From: Frankia casuarinae
GTDB lineage: Bacteria > Actinomycetota > Actinomycetes > Frankiales > Frankiaceae
Reading direction: 5' to 3'
NCBI RefSeq assembly: GCF_000013345.1
Contig: NC_007777.1
Location: 2,914,001-2,978,000 of the forward strand
Length of the DNA: 64,000 nt
A model generated the notes under the pieces. That model saw nothing but the letters and a program-made list of their open reading frames with translations. It ran no database searches and was not told where the DNA came from. Shown here one piece after another: positions 17,021 through 25,933 of this stretch. The translations under genes were made by a program, and so were the position numbers. How positions within the stretch are numbered: the first letter of the stretch is position 1; each line of letters opens with the position of its first letter.

Positions 17021-18070
17021 CTATGGCACCGCTTCATCAGGCGCACCGAACAATGGCCGCCGGATCGCGTCCGCACGCCGCCCAGTTCGCACGCCGCCCA
17101 GGCACGCACGCCGCCCAGATCCGCACGCCTCCCAGTCCTCACCACGGCCGTCCAGGCAGCGAGCGAGCCAGTCGGCGGCCCTGACGAACTCGTGATCCGT
17201 CATGCTTGGGGGTACGGACGGGGCGGCCTCGTCGGCGCGGGGGTAAGACCCCAGGAAACGGATCTTCCGGCAGATCCGGTGCAGCCCCATCAGGGCCTCG
17301 CGCACCCGGCGGTCGCTGATGTGCCCTTCCGCGTCGATCGAGAAGCAGTACCGGCCCAGGCCCTCGCCGGTCGGCCGGGACTCGATCCGCATCAGGTTGG
17401 CCCCGCGAACGGCCCATTCCTGCAGGAGTTCCAGCAGCGCGCCCGGCTCGTCCGCGGCCGGCCACACCACGATGGACGTCTTGTCCGTGTTGGTCGGCGC
17501 GGTGGCGCGGCCTGGACGGCCGAGCAGGACGAAACGGGTGGTGGCGTCGGGGACGTCGTGGATGTCGGTCACGAGGGCCTCCAGTCGGTAGCGCCGTGCG
17601 GTGAACTCCCCGGCGAAGGCGCAGTCGAAGCGCCCCTCCCGCACCAGCCGGGCCCCCTCGGCGTTGGACGCGGCCGATTCCCACTCCGCGTACGGCAGGT
17701 GAGCCGCGAGCCAGCGGCGTACCTGGGCCCGGGCGACCGGGTGGCCGGTGACGGTCTTGACGTCCTCCAGCGTGGTTCCCGGCCGCACGAGCAGCGCGAA
17801 GCTGATCGGTAGCAGCACCTCGCGGCAGATCATCAGCGGCCTGCCGGTCGCGAGCTCGTCCAGCGTGGCGGTAACTGCCCCCTCGACGGAGTTCTCGATC
17901 GGTACCAGCGCGCCGGACGCGTCCCCGTTGCGCACCGCGTCCAACGCCTCCGCCACGGAGAGGGAGGGGAACAGCTCATGCGTCCGCGCATCCGGCAGCG
18001 TCCGCAGCGCGGCCTCGGTGAAGGTCCCCTCGGGGCCGAGGTAGGTGTAGCGGGGGGGGTAAGCAGGCAA
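17021..18070 (-). CDS. pheA: Prephenate dehydratase
   Basis: 349 residues. Converts prephenate to phenylpyruvate in phenylalanine synthesis. N-terminal catalytic domain begins YTYLGPEGTFTEAALRTLP, includes VPIENSVEGAVTATLDEL and the TRF motif (ATTRFVLLGRP, about 180); the C-terminal ACT domain (about 205-280) has the Phe-binding motifs EPGALLELLQEWA and ESRPTGEGLGRYCF. TTG 18070 is chosen for AGGAGG 6 bp upstream. A C-terminal tail of about 65 residues is Gly/Arg-rich and encoded by four copies of CGCACGCCGCCCAG-like repeats (17072-17135). It follows the 2-oxoacid dehydrogenase genes in the same direction. Confidence 0.93.
   Translation of the reverse strand: MPAYPPRYTYLGPEGTFTEAALRTLPDARTHELFPSLSVAEALDAVRNGDASGALVPIENSVEGAVTATLDELATGRPLMICREVLLPISFALLVRPGTTLEDVKTVTGHPVARAQVRRWLAAHLPYAEWESAASNAEGARLVREGRFDCAFAGEFTARRYRLEALVTDIHDVPDATTRFVLLGRPGRATAPTNTDKTSIVVWPAADEPGALLELLQEWAVRGANLMRIESRPTGEGLGRYCFSIDAEGHISDRRVREALMGLHRICRKIRFLGSYPRADEAAPSVPPSMTDHEFVRAADWLARCLDGRGEDWEACGSGRRACLGGVRTGRRADAIRRPLFGAPDEAVP
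17072..17135. repeat. Four-copy 14-bp repeat in the 3' end of pheA
   Basis: CGCACGCCGCCCAG occurs at 17072-17085, 17088-17101 and 17105-17118, with a one-base variant at 17122-17135. Spacing varies (16-17 bp), so the encoded tail is not a regular peptide repeat. It lies beyond the ACT domain and is probably dispensable. Confidence 0.85.
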
Positions 18071-18120
18071 GACAGACCTCCTAGGACCGGGGCGGGCAAC
18101 GGTCATCGCCTGCTGGTAAG

Positions 18121-18150
18121 GCGGTGGTCAGAGGTGCGGTGGTCAGAGGT
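18121..18150. repeat. 15-bp tandem duplication spanning the E2 stop codon
   Basis: GCGGTGGTCAGAGGT is present twice without spacer (18121-18135, 18136-18150). In the coding sense it repeats CACCTCTGACCACCG, i.e. the last two codons and the stop of the E2 gene, in frame. Confidence 0.92.
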
Positions 18151-19435
18151 GGCGCAGCAGCACCGTGGGGTCTTCGACCGCGTCGGCGACGAAGCGCAGA
18201 AAGGACCCGGCGGTGGCGCCGTCGCAGACTCGGTGGTCAAAGGTGAACGAAAGCTGCACGATCCTGCGGACCGCCAGTTCGCCGTCCACCGCCCAGGGCC
18301 TGGGGACGATCCGGCCGATGCCGATCATCGCGGCCTCGGGGTGGTGGATGATGGGCGTGGAGCCGTCGACACCGAAGACGCCGTAGTTGTTGAGCGTGAA
18401 CGTGCCGCCGGTCAACTCGGCGGGAGTGAGCGTGCCCGCGCGGGCGGCGGCGGTCAACCGGGCGATCTCGGCGGCCAGTCGAGCGGTGGTCAGGCCCTGA
18501 GCGTGGTGCACCACGGGCACGACCAGGCCGCGCGGGGTCTGGGCGGCGAATCCCAGGTGGACGGCGGCGTGGTGGCGCACGCCGGTCGCGCGGCCGTCCG
18601 CGTCGGTGACGACGGCGGAGTTGAGTGCGGGAAAGCGGACCAGGGCGGCGACGCAGATGCGGGCCAGGATCGCCAGGAGACCGATTCTGGGCTCGGCGCC
18701 CCCAGCGTTGCGGGTGTCGTTGAGGGTGTCCTTGGCGGCGAGCAGCGCGGTGGCATCCGTGTCGACCCAGCAGGTGGCGTCCGGCACCTCGCGCCTGCTG
18801 CGCGCGAACGTCTCCGCCGCGCGCCGCGCCAGCGGGTCCAGCGGGACGACGGTCGAGTCGGTCTCCGCCGGGCGCGACGGAGCGGAACGCGGGGCGATGG
18901 CACTCTCCACGTCCTTGCGCAGAATCAGCCCGTCCGGGCCGGTGCCGACGAGTTTTCGGAGATCGACGGAGTTCTCGCGGGCGAAGCGGCGAACGAGGGG
19001 CGAGACGACCTTGACCACGGTCTGGGCGGAAGGCCCGAGTGGCGTCGCCGGTCCGGGAGTCGGGGTGAGCGCCGGTACGGGGGGCGCTCCGGGAGCGCCG
19101 ACGCGTCGTCGGCGGCGGGTTCGGGGGGGTTCCGTGCTGGTGCCGTAACCGACGAGGATGTTCCCGGAGCCCGTTCGCCCTGCTGCCGGCTCGCTGACGG
19201 CCACGGTGATCAGTGGTGTGCCGACCGGGACACTGGTACCGGCCAGGCCCGCGAGGGAGGTGACGACGCCGGCGTAGGGGCAGGGCACCTCGACGACGGC
19301 TTTGGCGGTCTCGACCTCGGCTACGGGTTGGTCGACGGTGATGACGTCCCCGACGCCGACAAGCCAGCGGACGACCTCGGCGGAGGTCAGGCCCTCGCCG
19401 AGGTCGGGGAGGGGGAATTCGCGTACCGCGGCCAC
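18143..19435 (-). CDS. 2-oxoacid dehydrogenase E2 (dihydrolipoyl acyltransferase), branched-chain type
   Basis: 430 residues. Lipoyl domain at 1-78 with the lipoylated Lys in VETAKAVVEVP (about 45), a linker, a peripheral-subunit-binding domain (about 165-200, PLVRRFARENSVDLRKLVGTG), and the catalytic acyltransferase domain from about 220 ending with SFTFDHRVCDGATAGSFL (active-site HxxxDG). GTG 19435 starts 4 bp after the E1-beta stop. With E1 alpha and beta it forms the core of a branched-chain (or pyruvate) dehydrogenase; E3 is not encoded nearby and is probably shared. Confidence 0.92.
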   Translation of the reverse strand: MAAVREFPLPDLGEGLTSAEVVRWLVGVGDVITVDQPVAEVETAKAVVEVPCPYAGVVTSLAGLAGTSVPVGTPLITVAVSEPAAGRTGSGNILVGYGTSTEPPRTRRRRRVGAPGAPPVPALTPTPGPATPLGPSAQTVVKVVSPLVRRFARENSVDLRKLVGTGPDGLILRKDVESAIAPRSAPSRPAETDSTVVPLDPLARRAAETFARSRREVPDATCWVDTDATALLAAKDTLNDTRNAGGAEPRIGLLAILARICVAALVRFPALNSAVVTDADGRATGVRHHAAVHLGFAAQTPRGLVVPVVHHAQGLTTARLAAEIARLTAAARAGTLTPAELTGGTFTLNNYGVFGVDGSTPIIHHPEAAMIGIGRIVPRPWAVDGELAVRRIVQLSFTFDHRVCDGATAGSFLRFVADAVEDPTVLLRHL

Positions 19436-19439
19436 GGTG

Positions 19440-20429
19440 TCACTGCTCCCACTGGAGTCGGGCGACGGCGTCGAGGATGCGGTCGACGCTGGGAAGGTAG
19501 TGATGTTCGAGCATGGGGGGCGGGTAAGGGATGTCGAAGCCGGTGACCCGCAGGACGGGGGCGGCAAGGTGGTGGAAGCACCGCTCGCTGACGCGGGCAG
19601 CGATCTCCGCACCGACCCCGCCGAAACCCGCGGCCTCGTGGACCACAACGGCGCGCCCGGTGGCGCGGACCGCCTCGCAGACCGTCTCGTCGTCGAAGGG
19701 GACCAGCGAGCGCAGGTCGACCACCGCCAGGTCCCAGCCCTCCGAGCGCGCGGCCGCCGCCGCCTGGAGGCACACGGGGAGCGAGGGGCCGTAGGTCAGG
19801 AGGGTCGCCGAGGTACCGGTCCGGCGGACCACCGCCCGGCCGATCGGCGGCACCTCGGCCGCAGAGAAGTCGTCCGTGGACCGCTCGTCCGTGGACCAGT
19901 AGAGCCGCTTGGGCTCCAGGAACACCACCGGGTCGTCCGAGGCAATCGCCGAGCGGAGCAGCCCGTAGCCGTCGGCGACGGTGGCGGGGGTGACGACGTG
20001 CAGGCCGGGGGTGTGCGCGTAGTAGGCCTCGCTGGAGTCGCTGTGGTGCTCGACGCCGCCGACGCCGCCGCCGTACGGGATGCGGATGGTGATCGGCAGC
20101 GTGGTCTTCCCGGCCGTGCGGTTACGCATCTTGGCCACATGCGACGCGAGCTGCTCGAACGCGGGGTAGGCGAAGGCGTCGAACTGCAGCTCCACGACGG
20201 GCCGCAGGCCGTACATGGCCATGCCCACGGCGGTACCGAGGATGCCTGCCTCGGCCAGGGGGGTGTCCAGGCAGCGTTGCGCGCCGAATTCGGCAGCCAA
20301 GCCGTCGGTGACTCGGAAGACGCCGCCGAGAGTGCCAACGTCCTCGCCGAGGATGTGGACGCGCGCGTCCTCGCGCAGCGAGTCGCGCAGCGCGGCGTTG
20401 AGGGCCCGCACCATGGTCGCGGCGCTCAT
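19440..20429 (-). CDS. 2-oxoacid dehydrogenase E1 component, beta subunit
   Basis: 329 residues. Transketolase pyrimidine-binding region (ALNAALRDSLREDARVHILGEDVGTLGGVFRVT) carries the Glu-Asp pair that activates TPP; EFGAQRCLDTPLAEAGILGTAVGMA, TLPITIRIPYGGGVGGVEHHSDS and the C-terminal transketolase domain follow. The motif pattern fits branched-chain oxoacid dehydrogenase or acetoin/pyruvate types. ATG 20429 overlaps the E1-alpha stop (ATGA), ensuring 1:1 synthesis. Confidence 0.92.
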   Translation of the reverse strand: MSAATMVRALNAALRDSLREDARVHILGEDVGTLGGVFRVTDGLAAEFGAQRCLDTPLAEAGILGTAVGMAMYGLRPVVELQFDAFAYPAFEQLASHVAKMRNRTAGKTTLPITIRIPYGGGVGGVEHHSDSSEAYYAHTPGLHVVTPATVADGYGLLRSAIASDDPVVFLEPKRLYWSTDERSTDDFSAAEVPPIGRAVVRRTGTSATLLTYGPSLPVCLQAAAAARSEGWDLAVVDLRSLVPFDDETVCEAVRATGRAVVVHEAAGFGGVGAEIAARVSERCFHHLAAPVLRVTGFDIPYPPPMLEHHYLPSVDRILDAVARLQWEQ

Positions 20430-21592
20430 CGTGCGTCGTCGCTCTTGGCTGCGTCCGCGGCCTGCCAGGCCATCAGCTCGGCGGCCTGCTCACGAAGCTG
20501 GCTGGTCGGCTGGGCATAGACGTGCGTGAACAGTGAGCCCGGATCGAGATCAGGCACACGATCGAACTGGGCGCGCATCTCGGCGGCGAGTTCCTCGGCG
20601 GCCCGCGCGACTGCGGCGACGCCGGCGTCGTCGAGGAGACCGGCCTTGCGTAGCTGCCGCTCCAGCAGCGTCAGCGGATCGCGGGCCTGCCAGGCGGCGA
20701 CCTCCTCCGAGGTGCGGTAGCGGGTCGCGTCGTCGGCGTTGGTGTGCGCCTCCAGCCGGTAGGTGACCGCCTCGACCAGCACCGGGCCGCGACCCGACCG
20801 CGCGTGCTCGACCGCCGCGCGCAGCACACCGTGCACCGCGGGCGCGTCGTTGCCGTCCACCAAACGACCGATGATCCCATGGCCCACCGCCTTGTGTGCC
20901 AGCGTCGGCGCCGCGGACTGCTGGGCCAGCGGCACCGAAATCGCATAGCCGTTGTTCTGTACCAGGAACACCACTGGCGCGTTCAGCACCCCGGCGAAGT
21001 TCAGCGCCTCGTGGAAGTCGCCCTCGCTGGTGCCGCCGTCGCCGATCAGGGCAAGCGCCACGACGTCCTCCGCCGCCCACGGATCCGAGGCCGCGCGCAG
21101 GCGAGCGGCGTGGGCCAGGCCCACCGCATGGCAGGCCTGGGTGGCCAGCGGAGTCGACAGCGGCGCGATCCGGTGCTCCCGCGGATCGTAGCCGCTGTGC
21201 GCGTTCCCGCGCATCAGCGTCAGCGCGTCCACCGGGCGCACGCCCCTCGACACCACCGCCAGCGTGTCGCGGTAGCTGGGGAACAGCCAGTCCGACTCCC
21301 GCAGCACCATGGCCGCGGCGATCTGGCATGCCTCCTGGCCGGTGGACGCCGGGTACACGGCGAGGCGGCCCTGCCTGGCCAGGGTCGTGGCCTGCTGGTT
21401 GAAGCGCCGTCCCAGCACCAGACGGTGGTACAGGACGCGCAGCAGATCGGTGTCGACCTTCCCCGCCGCCTCCGTGCCGAGGACCCGGACCGGCTCGGGG
21501 TCGGGCAGGAGCGGAGCCGGGTCACGACGCGGACCGTGGGAGCTCGGCGGCCCGACGAAGCCGGGCGCGGTGCTGTCGTCGAGGATTGTCAT
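20426..21592 (-). CDS. 2-oxoacid dehydrogenase E1 component, alpha subunit
   Basis: 388 residues. TPP-binding motif GDGGTSEGDFHEALNFAG ... NNGYAIS is at about 190-225; the phosphorylation-loop-like YRLEAHTNADDATRY is at about 285-300. YPASTGQEACQIAAAMVL (about 90) is typical of branched-chain/pyruvate E1 alpha. ATG 21592 follows GAAGGTGG. First gene of an E1alpha-E1beta-E2-pheA unit. Substrate assignment to branched-chain 2-oxoacids rests on overall resemblance and is not certain. Confidence 0.91.
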   Translation of the reverse strand: MTILDDSTAPGFVGPPSSHGPRRDPAPLLPDPEPVRVLGTEAAGKVDTDLLRVLYHRLVLGRRFNQQATTLARQGRLAVYPASTGQEACQIAAAMVLRESDWLFPSYRDTLAVVSRGVRPVDALTLMRGNAHSGYDPREHRIAPLSTPLATQACHAVGLAHAARLRAASDPWAAEDVVALALIGDGGTSEGDFHEALNFAGVLNAPVVFLVQNNGYAISVPLAQQSAAPTLAHKAVGHGIIGRLVDGNDAPAVHGVLRAAVEHARSGRGPVLVEAVTYRLEAHTNADDATRYRTSEEVAAWQARDPLTLLERQLRKAGLLDDAGVAAVARAAEELAAEMRAQFDRVPDLDPGSLFTHVYAQPTSQLREQAAELMAWQAADAAKSDDAR

Positions 21593-22675
21593 GGTCCACC
21601 TTCGGCAGTTGGTGGCGGAAAGGGTTCGGGGATTCCGGTCAGGTCTACGCCGCCGTTGACCGGCTGCTGATGCAGGTCGGAGCTGTCCGTGGGCTGGCGG
21701 ACGAACTGGGGAGGAGTCGTCCACCATCGGGCCTGGTCGGTCTCGCGGAAGTGGAGCGCCGGTGCACGATCAGCAGTAAGGTCCGCTCGGCCAGCGGTCC
21801 TCGATGCGTGCTGGCTCGCGGTCTCGAGCTCCGGACGCGGACGCCGGACCTCGGACGTCGGACTCCGAGTCGAGCTGCGGGACCTGAGTAACAGCCTGGC
21901 CAGGACGAGAGGTGCTTCTCACCGTCCGGATGAGCCGCCCAGGCCAGGTTCGACGATCAGGAAGCGAGGTACGGGGAGCCGTGGCCTCGCTTGAGCTGTC
22001 CCGGTTCGCCGGCTTGCCCGGTTCGGGCGCCGTCCGTGGTCACGATCCTCCTCCGCTCAACTTCTCGGCTCTGGTCCTCTGATTTTCCATCCCCCGTCGG
22101 CGGCTGGATCGTGTCCATAATCACCTTGATAGTCATCGTGCGGGCTCCGGCATGGCATTAATGCGTGGAGCGCGCCGCGCATCAGGTAGAAATACTTTCG
22201 TAGGTCGACTCGCCGAAGAGGCGGGGGTAGCGAGTCTGACGTAACCGGTGGAAAACCGACCCCGAGGGCTTGAGGTGATTGTCATCTCACCGGCGACAGG
22301 AGTGAATCTGCCTGGTCAGGGCCGTGCGGGCCCGATCCTCGCCGAGTCGGGCCCCGGCGGGCGTGAAGTGCGCAGCGCGACGTTCACCGAACGAGCCGGC
22401 CAGTACCGCTCGCCGCGGAAGTACCCGGCTGTTTCGATGCCATGTTTGTCGGTTGAATTTCCCTGGACATCGGTTCTCCGCTGTGACCAGCGTCTCGTGG
22501 GAGCCCGCCGAAAGTGCCTTCGACGGCTGTTACGTTGCTCTCCGAGCCCGCGCCAAGTTTTTATTGGTTGGGCCAGGCGAGTTGATCCTCTCGGCGCGCC
22601 GTTCAAATGGTGGTCGCCTGTTGGCTGATGCTTGCGTTCCGGGAATACCCATTATGGGCCCCCGCCGGCCGAATG
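21593..22675. other. 1.08-kb region without a supported gene
   Basis: Lies between the E1-alpha start and the qcrB stop. Frames such as 21586-21891 (+) and 22248-22628 (+) have poor codon bias, no good ribosome-binding site and no recognisable domain. The part at 22080-22220 is noticeably less GC-rich (for example GATAGTCATCGTGCGG and TGGCATTAATGCG) and may hold promoter elements. It could be a decayed regulator gene, but I cannot show that. Confidence 0.5.
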
Positions 22676-24283
22676 CTAGGCGCGGGGACGGGTGAAGAAG
22701 CCGACGACGGCGCGACGGAGGCGGGCCTGCCCGCGCTGGCGGCCACTGGTGGGGCCTTCGATGGCGGGTGGGACTCGCTCGGCGGCGGCGAGGGCGGGTG
22801 CCGGGGCCGAGGGTTTCGGCAGTTCGACCTCGGTGTACCGGCCGGCGGGTTCGAGGCGGATCCAGCCGGTCTCTTCGGGAGCGGCCGCCTGCCGGCGTTC
22901 GCGGGCGGCAGCGGCGCGGCAGAGCCTGCGGGTGGCATAGAAGGCGAAGGGTGGCAGCACCAGCAGGCCGATGCGGCCGGCCCAGACGACGGCGTTGAGG
23001 GACAGGTGCAGGACGAGGGCGAACACGTCGTCGCCGCCGGCAAGCAGCAGGACGCCGTAGAAGGTCAGCGCCATCACCCCGAACGCGGTGCGGTCGGGGT
23101 GATGGCGGGGGCGTTGCAGCAGGTTGTGCTGATCATGATCCCGGGTGACCAGCGCCTCCAGGAACGGGTAGGCCGCGAGCAGGCCGAACAGCACTCCCGG
23201 CAGGACCACCCCCGGCCAGAGTACGGGCGGGACGTCGTGGCCGAGGCCCCGGTACTCCCAGGGCAGGAACAGCCGCAGCGAGCCCTCGAGGAACCCGACG
23301 TACCAGTCCGGCTGCGCCAGCGAGGAGACGTCCATGGGGGTGTACGGGCCGTAGGCCCAGACCGGGTTGATCTGCGCGACGCCGCCGAGCACCGCGAGCA
23401 GGCCGGCGGTGATGAGCAGGAAACCGACCGACTTGGCGGCGTAGCCGGGGAACAGCCGGCTACCGACAACGTTGTCCTCCGTCCGGCCAGGGCCGGGGAA
23501 CTGGGTGTGCTTCTGGTGCCACAGGATCCCCAGGTGGGCGCCGATCAGCGCGAGGAGGAGACCCGGGACGAGCAGGATGTGCACCACGTAGAGCCGGGTG
23601 ATGAAGTGCGTGCCGGGGAACTCGCCACCCCAGAAGCCCCAGGCGATCCAGGTTCCCACGACGGGGATGGACTCGGCGATCGCGTAGGCGATACGCACCC
23701 CGGTCCCGGACAGCAGGTCGTCGGGCAGGGAGTAGCCGGCGAAGCCCTCGGCGATGGCGAGCAGCAGCAGGCTCACCCCGATCAGCCAGTTGATCTCCCG
23801 GGGGCGACGGAAGGCGCCGGTGAAGAAGATCCGGCACAGGTGCACGATGATCGCCGCGACGAACAGCAGCGCCGCCCAGTGGTGGATCTGGCGGATGACC
23901 AGGCCGGCGCGGACGTCGAAGGAGATGTCGAGGGTCGAGGCGTAGGCACGGCTCATCGTCACCCCGCGCAGCGGCACGTAGGAGCCGTCGTAGACGGTCT
24001 GCTGCTCGCTGGGTTCGAAGAAGAACGTCAGGTAGACCCCGGTGGCCACGAGCACGCCGAAGCTGTAGAGCGCGATCTCGCCGATCATGAAGGACCAGTG
24101 GTCGGGGAAGACCTTGTTCATCACGCTGCGCAGGAACCTCGCGCTGCCCAGGCGCCGGTCGATGAATCCGACCGCCTTGTGACCGGCAGCGGTCACCGGC
24201 GATTCCCGCCCGGGGCCCGGCGATTCCCGCCCGGGACGGTCCGCGCGCCGCGTGGAGGTCCCGGAGCCGGTGGTGGCGGTCAT
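22676..24283 (-). CDS. qcrB: Cytochrome bc1 complex cytochrome b subunit (actinobacterial QcrB type)
   Basis: 535 residues. The four heme-ligating His are present in two pairs 14 apart (IHHWAALLFVAAIIVHLC; YVVHILLVPGLLLALIGAHLG), the Qo motif is PDWY (AQPDWYVGFLEG), and a hydrophilic C-terminal extension of about 80 residues follows, as in actinobacterial QcrB. ATG 24283 overlaps the qcrA stop. It oxidises menaquinol and passes electrons to cytochrome c. No qcrC (diheme cytochrome cc) is adjacent, unlike the usual qcrCAB order, so this is probably a second, alternative copy. Confidence 0.94.
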   Translation of the reverse strand: MTATTGSGTSTRRADRPGRESPGPGRESPVTAAGHKAVGFIDRRLGSARFLRSVMNKVFPDHWSFMIGEIALYSFGVLVATGVYLTFFFEPSEQQTVYDGSYVPLRGVTMSRAYASTLDISFDVRAGLVIRQIHHWAALLFVAAIIVHLCRIFFTGAFRRPREINWLIGVSLLLLAIAEGFAGYSLPDDLLSGTGVRIAYAIAESIPVVGTWIAWGFWGGEFPGTHFITRLYVVHILLVPGLLLALIGAHLGILWHQKHTQFPGPGRTEDNVVGSRLFPGYAAKSVGFLLITAGLLAVLGGVAQINPVWAYGPYTPMDVSSLAQPDWYVGFLEGSLRLFLPWEYRGLGHDVPPVLWPGVVLPGVLFGLLAAYPFLEALVTRDHDQHNLLQRPRHHPDRTAFGVMALTFYGVLLLAGGDDVFALVLHLSLNAVVWAGRIGLLVLPPFAFYATRRLCRAAAARERRQAAAPEETGWIRLEPAGRYTEVELPKPSAPAPALAAAERVPPAIEGPTSGRQRGQARLRRAVVGFFTRPRA

Positions 24284-25227
24284 GAGCGGCTCCAGAAGCC
24301 GGGCCCGACCGGTTCGGGGAAATCCGACCGGGCTCGGAAACACCCATCGGCGTCGACCGTGACGGGCAGCTGGGGCAGGGCACGGGTCGCCGGGCCGAAG
24401 ATCGGCCTGGCCAGGTCGGTCATGTCGAAGACCGACTGGTGGCACGGGCACTGGAGCTGATGCGGCTGGCTCATGTACATGCTCACCGGGCAGCCCGCAT
24501 GGGTGCAGATCTTCGAGAACGCGACGTGGTTGTCGTACCCGGCCGCGGCCTGCCGGGGCGGGGTGGCCAGTCCCGGGGGCAGCCTGATCAGCAGCGCCGC
24601 GCTGTCCGCCTGGGCGTCGAGGCCGAGATGCCCCTCAGGCAGCACGGTGAGGATGCCGCCGATCGCCAGGTCGCCAAGGCGCACCGGCCGGCCCTCCGGC
24701 GTCACCAGCCGCGCCCCGGGTGACCAGCGGGTGGTGAACAGGTCCCGATGCGGGGCCCGCCTGACCAGGTTGAGCAGCGGCACCACGGCTATCACCCCGA
24801 AACCGCCGAGCATGGCGAGCACGAGCCGGCGCAGCACCGGCAACTGGCGCAGCCCTGTCTCGGCCACGACCCGGTCCACGGTCTGCTGGGTGGCCGCCTC
24901 CTCGGCGCCCGGCGAGACCATGGGGTGACGTTCCTCGACCGCCTCCTCCTGGGGGATGAGACGCTTGTCCCACAGCACCGCGCCGATGCCGGCGGCGATG
25001 ATGGCCAACCCCAGGGAGAGACCGAGCAGCGCGTTGTAGCCGACGGTGCCCGTCCGGCCGGTGAAGTTCACCACCGCGAACGCCACCGCGCCGACGAGCG
25101 AGAGCGACAGGCAGGCCGCTATCCCCGCCACGCCCCCGGGCCCGCCGGGCCGGGCTGCCCCGTCTGGTCCAGCCGGTCGCTGCGGTCGCTGCGGTCGCTC
25201 CGCGTCGGCGGAGCCCGCCGGAGTCAA
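24280..25227 (-). CDS. qcrA: Rieske iron-sulfur subunit of the bc1 complex (QcrA type)
   Basis: 315 residues with three membrane helices (about 28-50, 60-80, 140-160), the actinobacterial arrangement, and a C-terminal Rieske domain. Cluster ligands are in CTHAGCPVSMY and CPCHQSVFD (Cys-x-His and Cys-x2-His). TTG 25227 overlaps the TGA of the preceding small gene (TTGA); that coupling is the reason for this start. Transfers electrons from menaquinol at the QcrB Qo site. Confidence 0.94.
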   Translation of the reverse strand: MTPAGSADAERPQRPQRPAGPDGAARPGGPGGVAGIAACLSLSLVGAVAFAVVNFTGRTGTVGYNALLGLSLGLAIIAAGIGAVLWDKRLIPQEEAVEERHPMVSPGAEEAATQQTVDRVVAETGLRQLPVLRRLVLAMLGGFGVIAVVPLLNLVRRAPHRDLFTTRWSPGARLVTPEGRPVRLGDLAIGGILTVLPEGHLGLDAQADSAALLIRLPPGLATPPRQAAAGYDNHVAFSKICTHAGCPVSMYMSQPHQLQCPCHQSVFDMTDLARPIFGPATRALPQLPVTVDADGCFRARSDFPEPVGPGFWSRS

Positions 25228-25400
25228 CGCCGTCCCCGCGGAAGCAGTGCCATCACGCCCCCGAAGGCGAACACGGCGCCGGCGAGCACGAGGGTGTCAC
25301 CCAGTGCCCGGCTCGTCACGACCACGGCATCGACAGCGAACAGCGCACCGGCAAGCGTCGCGAACGCCGCAGAGATCGCCAGACCGCGTGGAAAGATCAT
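25224..25400 (-). CDS. 58-residue two-helix membrane protein in the bc1-aa3 operon
   Basis: 58 residues: MIFPRGLAISAAFATLAGAL ... then a second hydrophobic stretch (TLVLAGAVFAFGGVMALL), ending RGRR. ATG 25400 has a strong GGAGG 5 bp upstream; ATG 25421 in frame is weaker. It is coupled to qcrA by a TTGA overlap. No family recognised. Its place between ctaF and qcrA suggests a small accessory subunit of a bc1-aa3 supercomplex. Confidence 0.78.
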   Translation of the reverse strand: MIFPRGLAISAAFATLAGALFAVDAVVVTSRALGDTLVLAGAVFAFGGVMALLPRGRR

Positions 25401-25489
25401 ATACTCCTCCTTCGGGCTCATCGCCGTACGCCGCCGTGGCGGCCCCCACCGGCCTTCACCGGCCTTCACCGGCGCCCCTGTATCGACCA

Positions 25490-25933
25490 TCACCGGCCCT
25501 CGCCCGGTGCGGAGGTGCCGTGACCCCGGGCGGCGTCCTGCGAGTTCTTCTCATCGGTGGATTCGTGCTGGAACACCAGGCCCACGATGGTGATCGCGGT
25601 CAGCACGCCACCGATGAACAGCAGCCAGTAGCTGATGATCGGCCCCAGCAGGAGCAGCCCGAAACTGACCGCAATCGCCGCCGGCCAGTAGCTGAACGGG
25701 CTGAAGAAGCCGATGTCACCGGCCCCCTCGGGGATCTCGATCTGGCTGTCGTCGGCGGGCAGGCGGCTGCGCCGGCCGGTGTACCAGAGGAATCCAGCGA
25801 CCAACAGGCTCATCACCATGCTGAAGATGAGCGCGGCCGCACCTGCCGGGTCATGTCCGGTGAACAGGTACACCCCGCCGGTGACCAGGAAGAACAGAGC
25901 CAGAACGGCGAACAGCCGGGCGGAGGTAATCAC
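25490..25933 (-). CDS. ctaF: Cytochrome c oxidase subunit IV, actinobacterial CtaF
   Basis: 147 residues, four membrane helices arranged two plus two around a central loop ([25 protein letters not shown]), the form of actinobacterial subunit [14 protein letters not shown] after the loop is a family signature. GTG 25933 overlaps the ctaD stop (GTGA). Structural subunit of the aa3 oxidase; no cofactors. Confidence 0.9.
   Translation of the reverse strand: MITSARLFAVLALFFLVTGGVYLFTGHDPAGAAALIFSMVMSLLVAGFLWYTGRRSRLPADDSQIEIPEGAGDIGFFSPFSYWPAAIAVSFGLLLLGPIISYWLLFIGGVLTAITIVGLVFQHESTDEKNSQDAARGHGTSAPGEGR

Noticed and set aside
21586..22695. Short plus-strand genes in the 1.08-kb gap upstream of the E1-alpha gene
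   Set aside because: Composition, lack of ribosome-binding sites and lack of any domain argue against real genes.
22607..24460. 617-codon plus-strand frame opposite qcrB
   Set aside because: Antisense shadow with Glu/Asp/Gln-rich low-complexity product; qcrB has all heme ligands.
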